A stretch of 40,073 nt of DNA from Candidatus Nitrosopumilus sp. Lineage in GTDB: Archaea; Thermoproteota; Nitrososphaeria; Nitrososphaerales; Nitrosopumilaceae. Below, in pieces: positions 32,855-40,073 of the stretch (the stretch's first letter is position 1; every line of letters starts with the position of its first letter). Below the pieces are notes generated by a model. That model did no database searches. It was not told where the DNA came from and worked only from the letters and a program-made list of their open reading frames with translations. The stretch spans positions 1-40,073 of the forward strand of contig JAOTSS010000015.1 of NCBI GenBank assembly GCA_029864805.1, written 5' to 3'. A program made the position numbers and the translations under genes.

Positions 32855-33394
32855 CTACTTTACGGTAACTGAACCTACTCTCCATGGATGAAATGAGCAA
32901 TAGTAATTGTATACTCCAGGCTCATCAAATGTGAATTCGAATTTATCACCTGTGTTTAATGGAGGACTGTTAAACCAATCAATTACATTCCCCGATTCAT
33001 CTAGACTTTGAATGTTGTGTGGAACCGAATCGTCATTAACCCATGTGACTGTTGTTCCTGAACTAATTTCTAGATTCAATGGCAAGTAAAATCCGATACT
33101 ACTTACATCTGAATTTCCATTAGGAATTGTTATTGATGCTTGAATTTTTGTTAATTCAGTTTCTGTACTTTCTATAACAATGACATTATTTTCAATCAAA
33201 AATTTAATCATGTTTAGAAATTCTTGCTCTGAAACAACTCCTTCCCCATACCATAAAGATGTGTTTTTTACCCATTCTGGAACTGATTGAGCACTTGCAA
33301 AATTTACTGAAAATGAAACCAGTAAAATTGAAAACACTATAGTTGGAATTATTGTTTTTTTTTGCAGATATCCCATACTGATAATTATTTTCAT
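32855..33394 (-). CDS. exported cupredoxin with altered axial ligand
   Basis: A 179-aa protein. The signal peptide (about 13-36, IIPTIVFSILLVSFSVNFASA) is followed by a thaumarchaeal module, VPEWVKNTSLWYGEGVVSEQ (39-58), and a cupredoxin domain with TVTWVNDDSVPHNIQ (H126), then YNYYCSFHPWRVG (C166, H169). These supply three type 1 copper ligands. The usual Met three residues after the second His is Arg172. Such proteins carry electrons outside the cell. An ATG at residue 7 is an alternative start. The multicopper oxidase gene lies directly upstream on the same strand (about 100 nt), so it may be a redox partner. Confidence 0.88.
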   Translation of the reverse strand: MKIIISMGYLQKKTIIPTIVFSILLVSFSVNFASAQSVPEWVKNTSLWYGEGVVSEQEFLNMIKFLIENNVIVIESTETELTKIQASITIPNGNSDVSSIGFYLPLNLEISSGTTVTWVNDDSVPHNIQSLDESGNVIDWFNSPPLNTGDKFEFTFDEPGVYNYYCSFHPWRVGSVTVK

Positions 33395-33496
33395 AGATTT
33401 TAAATAATTGCGTGAATTTTCAGATATGATTCCTAGTTTTTAACATTAAAACATCATATTTTTAATAGTTCAATACAAAAAATGAAAAATATCGAA

Positions 33497-34546
33497 TTAT
33501 TGTTCTACTATGAACAGGCCTATCATTCCTGCATCAGCATGGCCAACAACATGGCAATGGAATAGCCAAATGGCTGGTTTATCTGGTTTAATAATGAATG
33601 ATTCAAGTGTTCCTTGTACAAGGGGAAATGTTTGAGATGTAATTACAGAACCCCTATCATTAGTACTTGAGATCATTTTATTTCCATGTAGATGAAATGA
33701 ATGGATTTGTTCTCCTAGATTAGTAACATGAAACTCAACTGTTTCTCCAACCTTTGCCTTATAGACGGGTAATGTGTAATTGAACTGCGCAACAACACCA
33801 TCTAGTCCTTGCTCTGCAAAAATTTCTTCAAGAGCCTTTTCTCCACCTGGAACTCCTTTACCATTCATGATAAAGTATGGTGTGGGGCCTTTTTCCATTC
33901 TTTCAACATCGTGACCTATTTCTGACATTACGATTGGAATATGTCTATCAATATATGGTCTTGGAGGATTTCTTTCAATTAAGATATTGCCATAGAGCCC
34001 TTGCAAAATATGATCTTTTATTCCAAGACCTTCAGATGATGCATGATCATGGAAAAATGTTGCTCCCCATGTATTTACATTGTATTCATATGTCCATTCA
34101 CCACCTGGTGGAATCATTGAACCAGAACCCACTCCTGTAATCATATTGACTGGGGATCCATCATGTTTAGGATCATAATCACTCATATGAGCATGGAAAC
34201 TGTGAGTTACATCATGATTATTAATTACTCTGACACGCAATAGATCTCCCTGATTTACCATTAGAGTTGGTGCGGGTACTGTTCCATTGTATGTCCAGGC
34301 ATGCCACACAGCAGTGTCCGATACTTGAATGTCTGTTTGCTCAATTATCAATGTGTATTCTTTTACAGGTTGCTCTTCAGCTTTGGCAATCTGTGATTGC
34401 ATTTCCGATACAATTTGAGATTGAATATTAGAGACAGTCTGTGTTTCTGTATTTAGATTTGGTAAAAATTGAATATTTCCTGTTGTTGCTATGATAAAAA
34501 ATGCAAATAGAATTGGAATTCCGACTAGGCCAAATTTTTTATTCAC
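33497..34546 (-). CDS. two-domain multicopper oxidase
   Basis: A 349-aa exported protein starting with GTG; signal-anchor at about 5-22. Domain 1 has HSFHAH (H115, H118, H120) and FFHDH (H166, H168), which supply trinuclear-cluster ligands, but no cysteine. Domain 2 has HSFHLHG (H282, H285, H287) and HCHVVGHADAGM (H330, C331, H332, H336, M341), giving one type 1 site plus cluster ligands. This is a two-domain oxidase with T1 copper only in the second domain, working as a trimer. Thaumarchaea have several, some called NirK-like; the substrate is unknown. A GGTTTAAG TATA-like block near 34572 suggests a leaderless mRNA. It is divergent from the wHTH-RHH pair. Confidence 0.92.
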   Translation of the reverse strand: MNKKFGLVGIPILFAFFIIATTGNIQFLPNLNTETQTVSNIQSQIVSEMQSQIAKAEEQPVKEYTLIIEQTDIQVSDTAVWHAWTYNGTVPAPTLMVNQGDLLRVRVINNHDVTHSFHAHMSDYDPKHDGSPVNMITGVGSGSMIPPGGEWTYEYNVNTWGATFFHDHASSEGLGIKDHILQGLYGNILIERNPPRPYIDRHIPIVMSEIGHDVERMEKGPTPYFIMNGKGVPGGEKALEEIFAEQGLDGVVAQFNYTLPVYKAKVGETVEFHVTNLGEQIHSFHLHGNKMISSTNDRGSVITSQTFPLVQGTLESFIIKPDKPAIWLFHCHVVGHADAGMIGLFIVEQ

Positions 34547-34607
34547 AAATCAAATCAAAATCACATCCACTTAAACCAAAAGAAGTATTTCTTTGATTAG
34601 GATTTTG

Positions 34608-34620
34608 AAGAATGATTCTT
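34608..34620. promoter_or_regulatory. dyad between the multicopper oxidase and wHTH genes
   Basis: AAGAAT-G-ATTCTT is a perfect 6-bp inverted repeat with a 1-nt centre, 62 nt before the oxidase start and 149 nt before the regulator ATG. It is a candidate operator for the divergent pair. Confidence 0.4.
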
Positions 34621-34768
34621 ATATTCTATAAATCGGCAGATTTAAGAGTAAATTCTTTATTTTGGTAATTTTTGTTCACATTGTACTTTTTTCATTAGTT
34701 TGTTTCTACAATACACTGTCTTGCAATGCAATCAAATTTGTTATATTCAATTTCTATTTTTTTGATGT

Positions 34769-35110
34769 ATGCAAGAATTAATTCAATCTAAAAAAATAGT
34801 AGACGATGAAAGAAAGCAGGTCATTTTAGAAATACTTGCTGACAAATACTGTAAGCAAATTTTACACAATACTTTGGAAAAACCAAAATCTGCCATGGAA
34901 ATATCTAATGAAAAACAGATTCCAATCAGTACTGTGTATAGGAGACTACAAACTCTATATGACGCAAAATTACTAGCAATTTCTGGTTCAATAAATCAGG
35001 ATGGTAAAAAATACTTTCTTTACAAAAGTAAGGTAAAATCTATTTCTCTAAAGTGTGATTTGGAAGTTACAGTAGTTGAACTAATTCCAAACACACCACG
35101 TACAGATTAA
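34769..35110 (+). CDS. winged-helix transcription regulator
   Basis: A 113-aa protein with ILEILADKYCKQILHNTLEKPKSAMEISNEKQIPISTVYRRLQTLYDAKLL, an ArsR/TrmB-like winged helix with recognition helix ISTVYRRLQTL. The wing is INQDGKKYFLYKSK. The last 20 residues (LKCDLEVTVVELI) form a strand for dimer contacts. One Cys in the domain (YCKQ) and one near the end (KCDL) could bind metal or sense redox, which is speculation. It is divergent from the multicopper oxidase and 30 nt upstream of the RHH gene, so the two regulators are likely co-transcribed and may control copper enzymes. Confidence 0.85.
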   Translation: MQELIQSKKIVDDERKQVILEILADKYCKQILHNTLEKPKSAMEISNEKQIPISTVYRRLQTLYDAKLLAISGSINQDGKKYFLYKSKVKSISLKCDLEVTVVELIPNTPRTD

Positions 35111-35140
35111 TTTTCTGGGCTTTTTGTAGAGGCAAAAATT

Positions 35141-35743
35141 TTGGAAAAACATTTAACATCAAAACGACAAGCTCACACACCAAATAAAGAATCTACAAGA
35201 AGTATTACCTATAGACTCCCAGAAAAACTTGTAACTGAATTAGAAACTGAATCAACTCAGAAAGGAATCTCTCAAAATGTACTAGTCCGACAAATTCTTG
35301 AAAAATATATCCAATGGGATAGGTTCTCTAGTAAAATTGGAATAATTCCAGTTCCAAAAGGCATATTGGAATCTTTAGGAGCAGAATTGGATGAAAAAGA
35401 TATTGATGACCTGATCACTTTGATGTTTCCTTTAATTAAGGACACTGTTTTGTTTATCAAAGGAGGATATGATTTGCAAAGATGCATTGAAACACTTGAA
35501 GATTACATACGAGCATCTGGAATGAATTCTGATCATAGAGTTAATGGTGATATGCACACATTTTTAATTCAACATGAATTGGGAATTAAATGGTCTATGT
35601 TTACAGAGCAACTTCTAGCTCATGTTTTTAGAAATTTCTTGCCTGAGAAAGAATTGCGATTTCAAACAACTGAGACGACTGTAATTTTGTCTGTTTCTTT
35701 AGGATCTGATTTTGATGAGCATGATTATCTTGTAGATTCCTAG
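35141..35743 (+). CDS. ribbon-helix-helix regulator with unknown C-terminal domain
   Basis: A 200-aa protein, TTG start. Residues 19-60 (STRSITYRLPEKLVTELETE, then ISQNVLVRQILEKYIQW) are a ribbon-helix-helix DNA-binding domain. The rest (about 62-200) is a separate, mostly helical domain with DDLITLMFPLIKDTVLFIKGGY, LIQHELGIKWSMFTEQLLAH and a final beta strand TTVILSVSLGSD. I do not recognise it; it looks like a ligand-binding or dimerisation part. It follows the wHTH gene closely on the same strand. No ATG lies in frame before the RHH domain. Confidence 0.78.
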   Translation: MEKHLTSKRQAHTPNKESTRSITYRLPEKLVTELETESTQKGISQNVLVRQILEKYIQWDRFSSKIGIIPVPKGILESLGAELDEKDIDDLITLMFPLIKDTVLFIKGGYDLQRCIETLEDYIRASGMNSDHRVNGDMHTFLIQHELGIKWSMFTEQLLAHVFRNFLPEKELRFQTTETTVILSVSLGSDFDEHDYLVDS

Positions 35744-35835
35744 AAGATTATGGTACAATCATGATTAATTTCTAAATTACTAGTGTGTTGGGTGGGAAAA
35801 GGTTATTATAATTTGAAACGGCTTTTTTGTTTATA

Positions 35836-36186
35836 ATGGCAACTGAGCAAACACAAAAGATGATCACAGTCAGTGCAAAAGCAGCTGAAAAGATCAAAGA
35901 ATTCATGAAAGAAGAGGCAGAATCCCCTGAATATCTTCGAGTATATGTCCAAGGTGGCGGTTGTTCTGGTCTATCTTATGGAATGGGCTTTGAAAAGGCA
36001 CCAGAAGAAGATGACATCGTCATGGAAGAAAATGGAGTAAAACTCCTAGTTGACAGTTACAGTGTTGACCATCTACAAGGTGCAAACGTAGACTATATTG
36101 AAAGTCTAATGGGTTCTGGATTTAAAATCAATAACCCAAACGTCACAAAATCTTGTTCAAGTGGTCACTCATTTAGTACTGAATAA
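35836..36186 (+). CDS. IscA/HesB-type iron-sulfur carrier, one Cys replaced
   Basis: A 116-aa A-type carrier from the ATG at 35836. MITVSAKAAEKIKEFM, YLRVYVQGGGCSGLSYG and the C-terminal KINNPNVTKSCSSGHSF give the HesB fold. Family members use three cysteines: the GGGCSG one and the two of the final CGCG. Here the first two are present, but the last is Ser (SCSSG). It can still bind Fe-S at a dimer with the remaining pair or with another ligand; this is inference. Its role is insertion of Fe-S clusters into apoproteins in the cytoplasm. It stands as a single gene before dnaG. Confidence 0.9.
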   Translation: MATEQTQKMITVSAKAAEKIKEFMKEEAESPEYLRVYVQGGGCSGLSYGMGFEKAPEEDDIVMEENGVKLLVDSYSVDHLQGANVDYIESLMGSGFKINNPNVTKSCSSGHSFSTE

Positions 36187-36255
36187 ACAACTATCATTAT
36201 TTTTCATTTTTAGATCTTCTTAGCATTTAGTATGTTATTTTGTTTCGTGGGAAAT

Positions 36256-36296
36256 CTCATATATCGGTACATTTTTTGCGATACCCTCATATATCG
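36256..36296. repeat. direct repeat CTCATATATCG upstream of dnaG
   Basis: CTCATATATCG occurs at 36256-36266 and 36286-36296, 30 nt start to start (about three helical turns). It lies 45-85 nt before the dnaG ATG. It could be a paired binding site. A later AAGGAGATG supplies the RBS. Confidence 0.5.
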
Positions 36297-36340
36297 AAAG
36301 TAGAAACCAAATTTATGATAATAAAGGAGATGAATAATTT

Positions 36341-37483
36341 ATGCCTCAATCAGGAATTGTCAAATATCATGTTAAACTTTCCTATGAAGTTGATGGGCTC
36401 GTTGAAAGAGCAGATATAATCGGAGCTATCTTTGGCCAAACAGAGGGACTGTTAGGCCCAGAGATGAATCTGAATGAACTGCAACGAGTTTCTAAAGTAG
36501 GACGTATTGAAGTTAATACAAAATCTACTGCAAATACTACTATGGGTGATGCCTTGATCCCAATGAGTACTGATATTGATACATGTGCACTAATTGCTGC
36601 AGGAATAGAAAGCATTGACAAAGTAGGACCATTTGATTGTAAATTCAAATTGGAAGCAATTGATGATGTACGAGCTGCAAAGAAAGATGATATTGTAAGA
36701 CGTGCAAAAGAAATCAAACAAAAATGGGCTACTAAAACTGTTAGTGAAGGAGAAACAATGTTAAATGATGTTCATCAGGGTGATGCTGGAAAACTGGCAA
36801 CTTATGGACCATCAAAATTAACATGTAGTTCTGGCGTCTTTGATTCTAACTGGATAATTCTGGTAGAAGGAAGAGCAGATGTAATCAATCTTCTAAGGGC
36901 AGGATATGATAATGTTTTAGCAATTGAAGGCGCAAAAATTGATGAATCCATCAAAGAATTATGTAATAAAAAAGACACAGTAGTTGCATTCCTAGATGGA
37001 GATAGATCAGGTGGATTTATTCTCAAAGAACTCAAATCTGTTGTTACTTTAGATTATGAATTACAAGCAGATACTGGTGTTGAAGTTGAAGAACTAACTC
37101 CACAAAGAATTGATGAAATTCTAAGACCAATTGCAGATGAAATTAAGTCTGGAAAGCCAGCTCCTGTTCTCAAAAGTGAAGATGATAAACCTCTTGCAAA
37201 TATTGCATCACAGGTATTTCCAAATCTGAATGAAACTCTTGAAGCAGTTGCTTTGGATGGTGATCAAAATGAAGTTTTTAAAGTTCCGATCAGTGAAGTT
37301 GTAAGCAAACTATCATCACAATCTGGAATCAAATATCTTCTATTGGATGGAATAATTACCCAGAGACTTTTGGAAGGTGCCAAAAATGCAGGTGTTGAAT
37401 GTGTTGTTGGTCACAGAATTGCTAAACTTTCTAACTCTGATGGAATGCTACTAAAAACATTCGGTGACTTGGGCGTATCTTAG
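36341..37483 (+). CDS. dnaG: archaeal DnaG-type primase/exosome subunit
   Basis: A 380-aa protein. The N-terminal part (KYHVKLSYEVDGLVERADIIGAIFGQTEGLLG) and the zinc-free archaeal fold are followed by a Toprim domain with VEGRADVINLLRAGY (about 175-190) and FLDGDRSGG (about 217-225). Archaeal DnaG is found mainly bound to the RNA exosome through Csl4/Rrp4 and also has primase activity. The C-terminal region ends in a helical part (ITQRLLEGAKNAGVECVVG). The RBS AAGGAGATG stands 11 nt upstream of the ATG. ribK follows after 8 nt, so they are one transcript. Confidence 0.96.
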   Translation: MPQSGIVKYHVKLSYEVDGLVERADIIGAIFGQTEGLLGPEMNLNELQRVSKVGRIEVNTKSTANTTMGDALIPMSTDIDTCALIAAGIESIDKVGPFDCKFKLEAIDDVRAAKKDDIVRRAKEIKQKWATKTVSEGETMLNDVHQGDAGKLATYGPSKLTCSSGVFDSNWIILVEGRADVINLLRAGYDNVLAIEGAKIDESIKELCNKKDTVVAFLDGDRSGGFILKELKSVVTLDYELQADTGVEVEELTPQRIDEILRPIADEIKSGKPAPVLKSEDDKPLANIASQVFPNLNETLEAVALDGDQNEVFKVPISEVVSKLSSQSGIKYLLLDGIITQRLLEGAKNAGVECVVGHRIAKLSNSDGMLLKTFGDLGVS

Positions 37484-37491
37484 GAAACTGG

Positions 37492-38175
37492 ATGACTGAA
37501 CTAAAAATTCAGCACATCTTAACCCTCTCATATCTTTTATCTAAAGGTGCAAAACATAACTATGTCACAATAACAACTTCTTCTCTTGGAAGAAATATTC
37601 AAAAATCTCAACAATCTGCATCAAAACATCTCCTTGAATTAGAACAAAATCAATTCATAGAAAGAATAATTAGTGGTCGCAACATTTCTGTAAAAATTAC
37701 CTCTAAAGGTTTCAACGAAATGGTTAAACTCTCTGCAATACTGCAAAAATGTTTAGATTCATCCCCATCTCACGTTGAACTAAAAGGAACTCTAGTTTCT
37801 GGAATGGGTGAAGGTGCATACTATATGGGGTTAAAAGGATATACAAAACAATTCCAATCTAAAATTGGATATGTTCCATTCCCTGGAACCCTTAATGTAA
37901 GATTAGATCAAAAAATCCATCAAGAAACAATTAAACAATTTGAAACTTTGAATGGGATAAAAATTAAGAGCTTCTCAGATGGGAGGAGAACATATGGATG
38001 GGTAAAATGCTTTCCATGCAAATTAAACAATTCTACAAATTGTGAATTAATTATACTTGAGCGAACGCATCATGACGACTCAATTATCGAATTAATCTCG
38101 AAATCTTGTTTGAGAAAAACTGCAAAACTTAAAGACGGTTCAAAAATTTCAATTAAAATTCAAATTGATTCCTAA
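37492..38175 (+). CDS. ribK: CTP-dependent riboflavin kinase with N-terminal HTH
   Basis: A 227-aa protein. An N-terminal winged helix (LTLSYLLSKGAKHNYVTITT, QKSQQSASKHLLELEQNQF) is fused to the archaeal riboflavin kinase domain (about 95-225): LVSGMGEGAYYMGLKGYTKQF, then YVPFPGTLNVRLD. RibK makes FMN from riboflavin using CTP in place of ATP. The HTH fusion implies that it may also regulate flavin genes, as known for such fusions in archaea. The ATG is 8 nt after dnaG. Its stop overlaps that of ribL, which makes FAD from FMN, on the other strand. Confidence 0.93.
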   Translation: MTELKIQHILTLSYLLSKGAKHNYVTITTSSLGRNIQKSQQSASKHLLELEQNQFIERIISGRNISVKITSKGFNEMVKLSAILQKCLDSSPSHVELKGTLVSGMGEGAYYMGLKGYTKQFQSKIGYVPFPGTLNVRLDQKIHQETIKQFETLNGIKIKSFSDGRRTYGWVKCFPCKLNNSTNCELIILERTHHDDSIIELISKSCLRKTAKLKDGSKISIKIQIDS

Positions 38176-38789
38176 ATTCCATGAATAGATTTACCATACT
38201 CTTTTTCAATTTTAGAGCTAGAGCTATCTGGAATAGGAGATTGTAATCTTGCAACTTTTGCGTCAAGCTTAATTTTTTTACATCCTTCGGTGATAAATTT
38301 CTCTTGATGAACCTGATCATAACCCAACGCAATAATTTCTGGCCTTACAAGATTCACTGTCTTAAAAATATCATCTTCTTTACCAATTAGACAGAGATCT
38401 ACCATTGATAGTGAATTTACCAATTCCTGTCTCTGTTCTTGACTGTGAATGGGATTTCTCTTTTTCATCTTTACTGCTGTGTTATCTGTTGCCACAACTA
38501 CTACTAGTACATCACCTAATGCCTTTGCTGCGTTTAGGGTATAGATGTGACCTGGATGAATAATGTCAAAAACTCCTCCAGCTAATACTACTCGCAATGA
38601 ATTTCGACCTATTTCTGTTAGCGTGTTTCTATCTTCATTTACAAATTGGTTTTTTATTAATTCATTAATCTTTGAATTTATCATATCTTCTGATAACATA
38701 CTTTTTTTCTTAATTGTCTGCATTAATGGTCTCCCATCAATTTGAGATACATACATGACTGAAAGGATTAGTTTTTCACTTTGTTCCAA
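38172..38789 (-). CDS. ribL: FAD synthase (RibL-like nucleotidyltransferase) with N-terminal helical/HTH part
   Basis: A 205-aa protein. Residues about 1-65 (ILSVMYVSQIDGRPLMQTIKKK, SKINELIKNQFVNEDRNTL) resemble a winged helix. The rest is a nucleotidyltransferase: VVLAGGVFDIIHPGH (HxGH), VVVVATDNT and ALGYDQVHQE. The archaeal enzyme adenylylates FMN to FAD. It converges on ribK with a 4-nt tail overlap, so the two steps of FMN/FAD synthesis face each other. Glycerol-3-phosphate cytidylyltransferase is the closest alternative, but the pairing with ribK favours RibL. Confidence 0.9.
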   Translation of the reverse strand: MEQSEKLILSVMYVSQIDGRPLMQTIKKKSMLSEDMINSKINELIKNQFVNEDRNTLTEIGRNSLRVVLAGGVFDIIHPGHIYTLNAAKALGDVLVVVVATDNTAVKMKKRNPIHSQEQRQELVNSLSMVDLCLIGKEDDIFKTVNLVRPEIIALGYDQVHQEKFITEGCKKIKLDAKVARLQSPIPDSSSSKIEKEYGKSIHGI

Positions 38790-38833
38790 TATTTTTTCTA
38801 TTTTTGACCCTCTCTTTAATTCATCGCTAAAAA

Positions 38834-39871
38834 TTACATCTTTGGATCAAGACCTTTGGCCAATCTTAATGCATCAACTAGGCCATCTGCATATCCAATG
38901 CTCAAAATTGCTACCTCATCTTGACCATCTTCTAGAAATTTTTCTGCATCTTTAATGTATAATTCTGCATTTTCTAAAATCACTTGAAATTCTTTTTGAT
39001 CTTTATAATGAGGTTCAATTTCTTCTAATGCTTCTCTGACCATTGGAACATATTTTTCCATCATTTGAATTGAAATTTTCTTTGTATTTTCAGAATTGTC
39101 AAAAGGCTCATCAATACATCTACCTAATATCTTTAATGCATCTGATTCTGTAAAATGCAATCTTCCTGGAATTATTACAGTATGCGGCGGCTTTCCAAAA
39201 TCTTTTTTCTTTAGACTGGAAATTTTTCCTGAAATAATTACTTGATCTTTGAATCCTATTCTTGATGCAATTATTGCATAACTGTCTATACTAATGACAT
39301 TCCTTTTTTGTCCTTTCTCTGTTTCTAATAATCCATTTAATGCCTCTTTTGGATCTAAGAAAAAATCCTTGTCTTGATTATACTCTAAAAGAAGAACTGT
39401 GTGGTTACCGTCAATAATATTTTTATAAATTACGTAGTATGGAGTTGTAAGTGATTTCATTTCACTCATTATTGTAGCAATCCTTCCAACTTTGTAAAAA
39501 TGTAAACCACATTCTCCAATCATTGAAGTAAGAGATGATGAAGCATGAATAGAATATGTTTTAATTTTTTCTTCAATTGCTCTTGTTCTTAATTCGATGT
39601 GTGTTGTTGCAATATATGGATCTCCGTATGAGAGTAAAACCACTTTCTTTTTCTTTGCATTTTTTAGAATCTCATTTCCATCTTCAACAAGCCATCTTTT
39701 TGCTGGTTTAAATTCCCCCTTTGTTGTATTTTTGATTTTAATCAAATCTGCTTTTCCAATTGGACTAGTAAATTGTTCTAAGTATACAATGTCTGCCTTT
39801 GATAAAACATCTAATGCTTCAATGGGAATTGATTTGAATCCCGAAATTCCTAAACCTACGAATCCAAGCAT
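38834..39871 (-). CDS. dph5: diphthine synthase fused to a DUF357-like C-terminal domain
   Basis: A 345-aa protein. The first ~260 residues are the SAM-dependent tetrapyrrole-methylase fold of Dph5: MLGFVGLGISGFKSIPIEAL, LLSYGDPYIATTHIEL, SIHASSSLTSMIGECGLHFY and TVIIPGRLHFTESDAL. It methylates the modified His of elongation factor 2 on the way to diphthamide. The extra ~80 residues (from about 268: KISIQMMEKYVPMVREALEE ... ILSIGYADGLVDALRLAKGL) look like DUF357, usually a separate small archaeal protein. Its start overlaps the stop of the LysK-like gene by 1 nt (TAATG), so they are coupled. Confidence 0.92.
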   Translation of the reverse strand: MLGFVGLGISGFKSIPIEALDVLSKADIVYLEQFTSPIGKADLIKIKNTTKGEFKPAKRWLVEDGNEILKNAKKKKVVLLSYGDPYIATTHIELRTRAIEEKIKTYSIHASSSLTSMIGECGLHFYKVGRIATIMSEMKSLTTPYYVIYKNIIDGNHTVLLLEYNQDKDFFLDPKEALNGLLETEKGQKRNVISIDSYAIIASRIGFKDQVIISGKISSLKKKDFGKPPHTVIIPGRLHFTESDALKILGRCIDEPFDNSENTKKISIQMMEKYVPMVREALEEIEPHYKDQKEFQVILENAELYIKDAEKFLEDGQDEVAILSIGYADGLVDALRLAKGLDPKM

Positions 39872-40073
39872 TATTGCATCTTTCTATCATGAAGTCTTTT
39901 TAAATGCTGTAAAGTTTTCTTTAATATTTCTATTCCCTTTAGGTACTCTTCAATGGATACTTTCTCATCAATGGTATGTGCTTCATGGGGATCTCCTGGA
40001 CCATATGTAACAACAGGAATTGCCCATTGATTTCCTAAAACATTCATGTCCCCAGTGCCTGTTTTTCTGATTA
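39871..40073 (-). CDS. M20 peptidase (LysK-like acetyl-lysine/ornithine deacetylase), C-terminal end
   Basis: Only the last ~67 codons are in the window; the gene enters from the right edge. The visible part reads RKTGTGDMNVLGNQW, then VTYGPGDPHEAHTIDEKVSIEEYL, the C-terminal His/Glu region of M20 metallopeptidases of the LysK/ArgE group. In archaea LysK removes the LysW carrier from lysine or ornithine. The YGPGD and HT-E motifs support LysK. The stop shares one base with the dph5 start. The active-site Asp/His cluster lies outside the window. Confidence 0.8.
   Translation of the reverse strand, partial: IRKTGTGDMNVLGNQWAIPVVTYGPGDPHEAHTIDEKVSIEEYLKGIEILKKTLQHLKRLHDRKMQ

Overview
The window is about 40 kb of AT-rich archaeal chromosome. 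The gene content points to an ammonia-oxidising Nitrososphaerota (Thaumarchaeota), most like the low-GC Nitrosopumilaceae. The evidence is a TFB, archaeal DnaG, the proteasome alpha subunit, diphthine synthase, CTP-type RibK with RibL, a eukaryote-type topoisomerase IB, a tRNA with a BHB-spliced intron, and an ADP-forming acyl-CoA synthetase next to an enoyl-CoA hydratase, the arrangement of the 3-hydroxypropionate/4-hydroxybutyrate carbon fixation genes. Copper proteins (a two-domain multicopper oxidase and cupredoxins) fit the same lineage. Species assignment is inference.

Layout. 1-9.1 kb: the start of an isocitrate/isopropylmalate dehydrogenase, a calcineurin-like phosphoesterase, tandem universal stress proteins, several tiny zinc or coiled-coil proteins around a tRNA-Ser(GCT), a SirB1-like protein paired with an unknown 402-aa protein, a Trm112-like/methyltransferase fusion, a 25-aa Lys/Ala-rich peptide, an SPFH protein and a membrane-anchored winged helix. 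9.2-19.8 kb: TFB, a first DUF1998-type SF2 helicase, an intron-containing tRNA-Met, topoisomerase IB, an SDR, a second DUF1998-type helicase, an orphan beta-class DNA methyltransferase and TatA. 19.9-22.8 kb: a P-II-like protein, an MFS transporter and UbiE-like methyltransferase pair, and psmA.

22.8-27.0 kb is the least ordinary part. Two identical 20-bp sequences about 4.06 kb apart bound a stretch that holds a lineage-restricted exported protein, a frameshifted small membrane protein, a stand-alone class III nucleotidyl cyclase with a coupled 52-aa ORF, a short overlapping operon that looks like a decayed virus or provirus remnant, and a repeat-rich spacer in front of a winged-helix regulator. 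This is the best candidate for an accessory island, though the repeats could instead be shared operators.

27.4-40 kb returns to core metabolism and information processing: glutamate dehydrogenase, a Toprim protein, a class I amidotransferase, the acyl-CoA synthetase/hydratase pair, a cupredoxin and multicopper oxidase facing a wHTH-RHH regulator pair, an IscA/HesB protein, dnaG-ribK, convergent ribL, a Dph5-DUF357 fusion and the end of a LysK-like M20 peptidase. Many genes start with TTG or GTG, and several neighbours overlap by 1-4 nt. No CRISPR array, rRNA or intact insertion sequence was seen.
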